A stretch of DNA of 15,634 nucleotides from Pseudomonadota bacterium (GTDB taxonomy: Bacteria; Myxococcota_A; Polyangia; Polyangiales; Polyangiaceae): assembly GCA_023460875.1 (NCBI GenBank), contig JAEWOQ010000398.1, positions 1 through 15,634 of the forward strand. The letters run 5' to 3'. Shown piece by piece: positions 13,052 to 15,634 of this stretch (positions are counted from its first letter, which is position 1; every line of letters begins with the position of its first letter). The position numbers and the translations under genes are program-made. The notes under the pieces are model-generated. The model ran no database searches. It was not told where the DNA came from and was given only the letters and a program-made list of their open reading frames with translations.

Positions 13052-14755
13052 ATGACGGGTGAGTCACTACACCGCAAGCGACCCAACATCCTGCTGATCG
13101 TCGTCGACGACATGGGCTACTCGGACGCCGAGCCCTTTGGCGGCGAGATCCGGACGCCGGCGCTCCAAGAGCTGGCCGAGAAGGGCCTCCGGTTCTGCCG
13201 ATTCCATGTCTCCTCGCTCTGCGCGCCGACGCGGGCGATGTTGTTGTCGGGGTGCGACAACCACCAGGCGGGCCTCGGCAACATGCCGCCGTTCCATGCG
13301 ACCAACCAGTACCTCCAGCCGGGCTACGAGGGCCCGCTGAACCACCGCGTGATGACCATCGCGGAGGTGCTCCGCGGCGATGGCTACCGCACGTACATGG
13401 CTGGCAAATGGCACCTCGGCGCGCTCCCCGGATACCGCCCCGAGGATCGCGGCTTCGACCGGGTCTTCTCGTTCCTGGGGGGCGGAGTGAGTCACTTCGA
13501 CGATCACCGGGCGCTGGCCAGCGCCGCGCTCCCCCACACGCGCTACGACGAGGACGGCGCGGACGTGACCGACTCTCTGCCGAAGGATTTCTTCTCCTCC
13601 GACTACTACACGGACAAGCTGCTCTCTCATCTGTCGGCGCACCCGGACGACGCGCCCTTCTTCGCCTACCTGGCCTTCACCGCGCCGCACGATCCGTTGC
13701 AGGTCCCCGACGCGTGGCTCGACCGATACAGGGGCGCCTACGACGAAAGCTACGACGTCATCCGCCGACGTCGCCTGGCGCGAATGAAGGAGCTGGGGAT
13801 CGTCTCCGAGGACGTCGCCAACAACCCGGGCTGCGGGCTCTTCCCCACGTGGGAGGAGCTGAGCCAGCGCGACCGCGCCTCCCAGGCGCGCAAGATGGAG
13901 ATCTACGCCGCGATGATCGAGAACTTCGATCACAACATCGCCCGCGTGTTCGCCCAGCTGAAGAAGCAGGGGCGCTACGAGGACACCATCATCTTCTTCA
14001 TGTCCGACAACGGGGCCAACCCGAAGGAGCCGCACTTCTATCCCCCGAACACCCCCGAGCTGATCGAACGTGAGTACGACAACAGCCTCGAGAACATGGG
14101 CCGCAAGGGCTCCTTCGTGTCGATGGGCGGCGCCTGGGCGGAGGTCGCCAACACGCCGCTCTCCTACTTCAAGACGACGACCTACGAAGGCGGCACGCGG
14201 GTCCCGCTGATCGTCGCGGGCCCAGGCATCGTGAAGCGCGGCATCGACACCTCGCAGCTGCTCCACGTCACCGACGTGCTGCCCACCCTCCTCGACCTCG
14301 TCGGCGCCATCCGCCCGCAAGAGCGCGCTGGCGTCCCGCTGGCTCCGCTCTATGGCCGCTCCTGGAGGCCTTACCTCGCGAGCGCGACCCGCTCACCGAT
14401 CCGCGGGCCCTTCGACGCGATCGGCTTCGAGATGCTCGAGTGCCGCGCGATCATCAAAGGCGACTGGAAGCTGGTCTTCATGGCGCCCCCCTACGGCAAG
14501 AACGACTGGCACCTGTTCCACCTGCGGGACGATCCCCGCGAGCTGGAGAACCTCGCCGAACGCGAGCCCACCAAATTCGCCGAGCTGAGAGCCGAGTGGC
14601 ACGCCTACGCCCACGCGGTCGGCTACATCGAGGCGGGTCCAGATAGACAGCTCAGCGTCACGCCGCCCGAAGAGTTCTTCCGCTTTCGCGGCGTGGAGCT
14701 CCCGACGGCGCCCCCCGCGCCGCGGCCTAGCGCCGGCCCATCGCCGAGACCCTGA
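13052..14755 (+). CDS. Type I arylsulfatase (formylglycine-dependent, Pseudomonas AtsA-like)
   Basis: This enzyme hydrolyses sulfate esters and so can release sulfate from aryl or other organic sulfates. It has 567 residues; ATG 13052 follows GGGGAGG with a five-base gap. All catalytic positions are visible: metal ligands Asp19 and Asp20 (PNILLIVVDDMGYSD), the Cys57 of CAPTR that is converted to formylglycine, Arg61, Lys119 and His121 (AGKWHLG), His213 (TAPHDPLQVP), Asp319 and Asn320 (MSDNGANPKE), and Lys374 (YFKTTTYEGGTRVP). Their spacing closely follows the Pseudomonas aeruginosa enzyme. No signal peptide is present, so it should be cytosolic, as for that enzyme. The Cys-type motif needs a formylglycine-generating enzyme, which is not in the window. 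The C-terminus ends in a Pro/Ala-rich tail. The true substrate is not readable. Confidence 0.95.
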   Translation: MTGESLHRKRPNILLIVVDDMGYSDAEPFGGEIRTPALQELAEKGLRFCRFHVSSLCAPTRAMLLSGCDNHQAGLGNMPPFHATNQYLQPGYEGPLNHRVMTIAEVLRGDGYRTYMAGKWHLGALPGYRPEDRGFDRVFSFLGGGVSHFDDHRALASAALPHTRYDEDGADVTDSLPKDFFSSDYYTDKLLSHLSAHPDDAPFFAYLAFTAPHDPLQVPDAWLDRYRGAYDESYDVIRRRRLARMKELGIVSEDVANNPGCGLFPTWEELSQRDRASQARKMEIYAAMIENFDHNIARVFAQLKKQGRYEDTIIFFMSDNGANPKEPHFYPPNTPELIEREYDNSLENMGRKGSFVSMGGAWAEVANTPLSYFKTTTYEGGTRVPLIVAGPGIVKRGIDTSQLLHVTDVLPTLLDLVGAIRPQERAGVPLAPLYGRSWRPYLASATRSPIRGPFDAIGFEMLECRAIIKGDWKLVFMAPPYGKNDWHLFHLRDDPRELENLAEREPTKFAELRAEWHAYAHAVGYIEAGPDRQLSVTPPEEFFRFRGVELPTAPPAPRPSAGPSPRP

Positions 14756-14790
14756 GGGTCGGCGGGCATTTCCTTGATGTTCGCTCGTAC

Positions 14791-14832
14791 GGGCCCTCGT
14801 GGGCCCTTCGAGATATTGAGAAGGCCTCTCTC
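14791..14832. terminator. Paired hairpins, probable bidirectional terminator
   Basis: GGGCCC-TCGT-GGGCCC (14791-14806) is a perfect stem-loop 36 bases after the sulfatase stop. A second, TGAGA...TCTCA (about 14816-14832), follows on the side of the converging gene. AT-rich TTCGAGATATT lies between them. There is no long T-run, so efficiency is uncertain. Confidence 0.45.
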
Positions 14833-14859
14833 AGCGTCTGGGGGACGACGTGGCCGTCG

Positions 14860-15414
14860 TCAAGCTGACTGGCGAGCGGTGTCCGGGGTCGTCCAGACGG
14901 TTTCGCCGTTCTTCTCCAAGGCGATCAGGTGACCGAGCGCGGCGAGGCTCTGGAGGATCTCTTCGACCTCGTCCTGGGGCCCTCCCTTGAACTGAGCAGC
15001 GGCGGAAGCCACCGAATGGAGGCCGCCCCCGGCCATGAGCTCTCGAATCGCCACGACGCGTCCCGCCAGCTTCTTCGGCCAAGCCGCCGCCCCGGGCGCC
15101 GGACGCACGGCGACGCCAGACGACTTGGGAGCGTCGGCGGTTTCGGTGTGCTCGACGGCGAGAGTCTGTTGCTCAACTCCCTTCGTGGGGGCTTGGAGCT
15201 CAGGGCGGAGCCAACGGATGATGCCGCGACGCTCCTCGGCGGCTCGCGCCTGGTTCAGCGCCACGAGGTGATCGAGGATTTGCTCGTCGGTGAGATCGTG
15301 AGGCCAGCCGTAGGCGTCGAAGACGGCCGCGTCGAGATCATCGTGAAGCTTCTTCAGCACCGAGACTAGGCCTTGTTCGTGAACAGTCTTCTCCCATGAG
15401 TGATCAGTTAACAA
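14860..15414 (-). pseudogene. Truncated C-terminal tail of a large N6-adenine DNA methyltransferase
   Basis: This ORF of 184 residues can only start at a TTG (15414) directly after an in-frame TAA, with no good ribosome site. From residue 9 the text is WEKTVHEQGLVSVLKKLHDD then LDAAVFDAYGWPHDLTDEQILDHLVALN and ERRGIIRWLRPELQ. This is the stretch I know from the extreme C-terminus of large SAM-dependent DNA methyltransferases of restriction-type systems (often near 1000 residues or more). The remaining part, after a variable linker, resembles the winged-helix-like tail of such proteins (VVAIRELMAGGG through EEILQSLAALGHLIAL). No catalytic NPPY or SAM motif is present, so the piece cannot methylate. 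Homology begins a few residues after the TTG, which places the break near 15390-15405. It is most likely a relic; a translated tail with a separate role is possible but unlikely. Confidence 0.7.
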
Positions 15415-15634
15415 TTAACAGATGCGCGCGCCGCGCGAGACTTCTTGGATAGAGGGCGTCCCGGAGAAATTCGCCACCCCCGCATCTGGTCGAGGATGGA
15501 AGGTCGGCGGCGCCAATTGGGGTCCGTCTCGTGACGAAATAGGCCCGCGAAGTGTTCCCACTCCTTGTCGGCGGCTTCGCCTGTTAGCTGGAAGGCGCGG
15601 GCTATGGAGACGGCGGCCACGGCGATCATGCGGG
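15408..15634 (-). CDS. Unrecognised gene, 3' part, running off the right edge
   Basis: At least 73 residues end at a TAA (15410-15408) that overlaps the first codons of the methyltransferase relic. An ATG at 15629 is the last visible one, but the frame remains open to the window edge, so the gene may begin outside. The middle reads like protein (ARAFQLTGEAADKEWEHFAG, LFRHETDPNWRRRPSILDQM), while the last 20 residues are Arg/Lys/Ser/Ala-rich and look like read-through into junction DNA, ending ASVNC. I do not recognise a family. The abnormal tail and the abutting relic suggest this gene is also truncated at its 3' end by the same rearrangement. Confidence 0.4.
   Translation of the reverse strand, partial: RMIAVAAVSIARAFQLTGEAADKEWEHFAGLFRHETDPNWRRRPSILDQMRGWRISPGRPLSKKSRAARASVNC

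Noticed and set aside
13067..14320. 417-codon minus-strand ORF opposite the sulfatase
   Set aside because: Low-complexity Val/Arg/Glu-rich shadow; the plus strand carries every sulfatase catalytic residue.

Overview
The window is GC-rich with strong G/C bias at third codon positions. It looks like chromosomal DNA of a myxobacterium (Myxococcota, perhaps Polyangiales-like). That is an inference from two things: a cysteine-rich lipoprotein with a Gly/Ser/Thr/Ala linker and a C-terminal CGDGTC...CPEDC motif, and a large RHS protein with a glycine-rich N-terminus. No rRNA, tRNA, CRISPR array or complete insertion sequence was seen.

Layout, left to right. (1) Positions 1-4796 are a polymorphic-toxin locus on the minus strand. 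A 1307-residue RHS/YD-repeat protein ends in a 119-residue tip that resembles bacterial EndoU nucleases. It overlaps by ATGA a 129-residue zinc-ribbon protein, the natural immunity candidate. Beyond that lie a small toxin-tip-like ORF and unclear sequence to the left edge. (2) Positions 4797-4952 hold a degenerate 31-bp tandem repeat able to form hairpins. (3) Positions 4953-10836, minus strand, are a complete tripartite RND efflux operon: lipoprotein adaptor, AcrB-type pump and OprM/NodT-type outer-membrane channel. It is divergent from (4) a TetR/AcrR-family regulator (10955-11587, plus strand). The short gap between them holds a good promoter and an adjacent 15-bp pseudopalindrome, so local autorepression of the pump is the simplest model.

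(5) Positions 11849-12655, minus strand, encode the cysteine-rich surface lipoprotein. It converges on the TetR gene across about 260 bp with inverted repeats. (6) Positions 12656-13051 hold no convincing gene. (7) Positions 13052-14755, plus strand, encode a PAS-type arylsulfatase with all the catalytic residues and a Cys-type formylglycine motif. (8) Positions 14860-15634, minus strand, are a genome-rearrangement scar: the C-terminal tail of a large N6-adenine DNA methyltransferase joined, at an AT-rich palindromic junction, to the 3' end of an unrecognised gene that runs off the right edge.

The best candidates for something undescribed are the RHS tip with its zinc-ribbon partner and the small ORF beyond it. 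The efflux operon and sulfatase look like ordinary, intact accessory genes. All family calls are from reading the translations; no database search was run.
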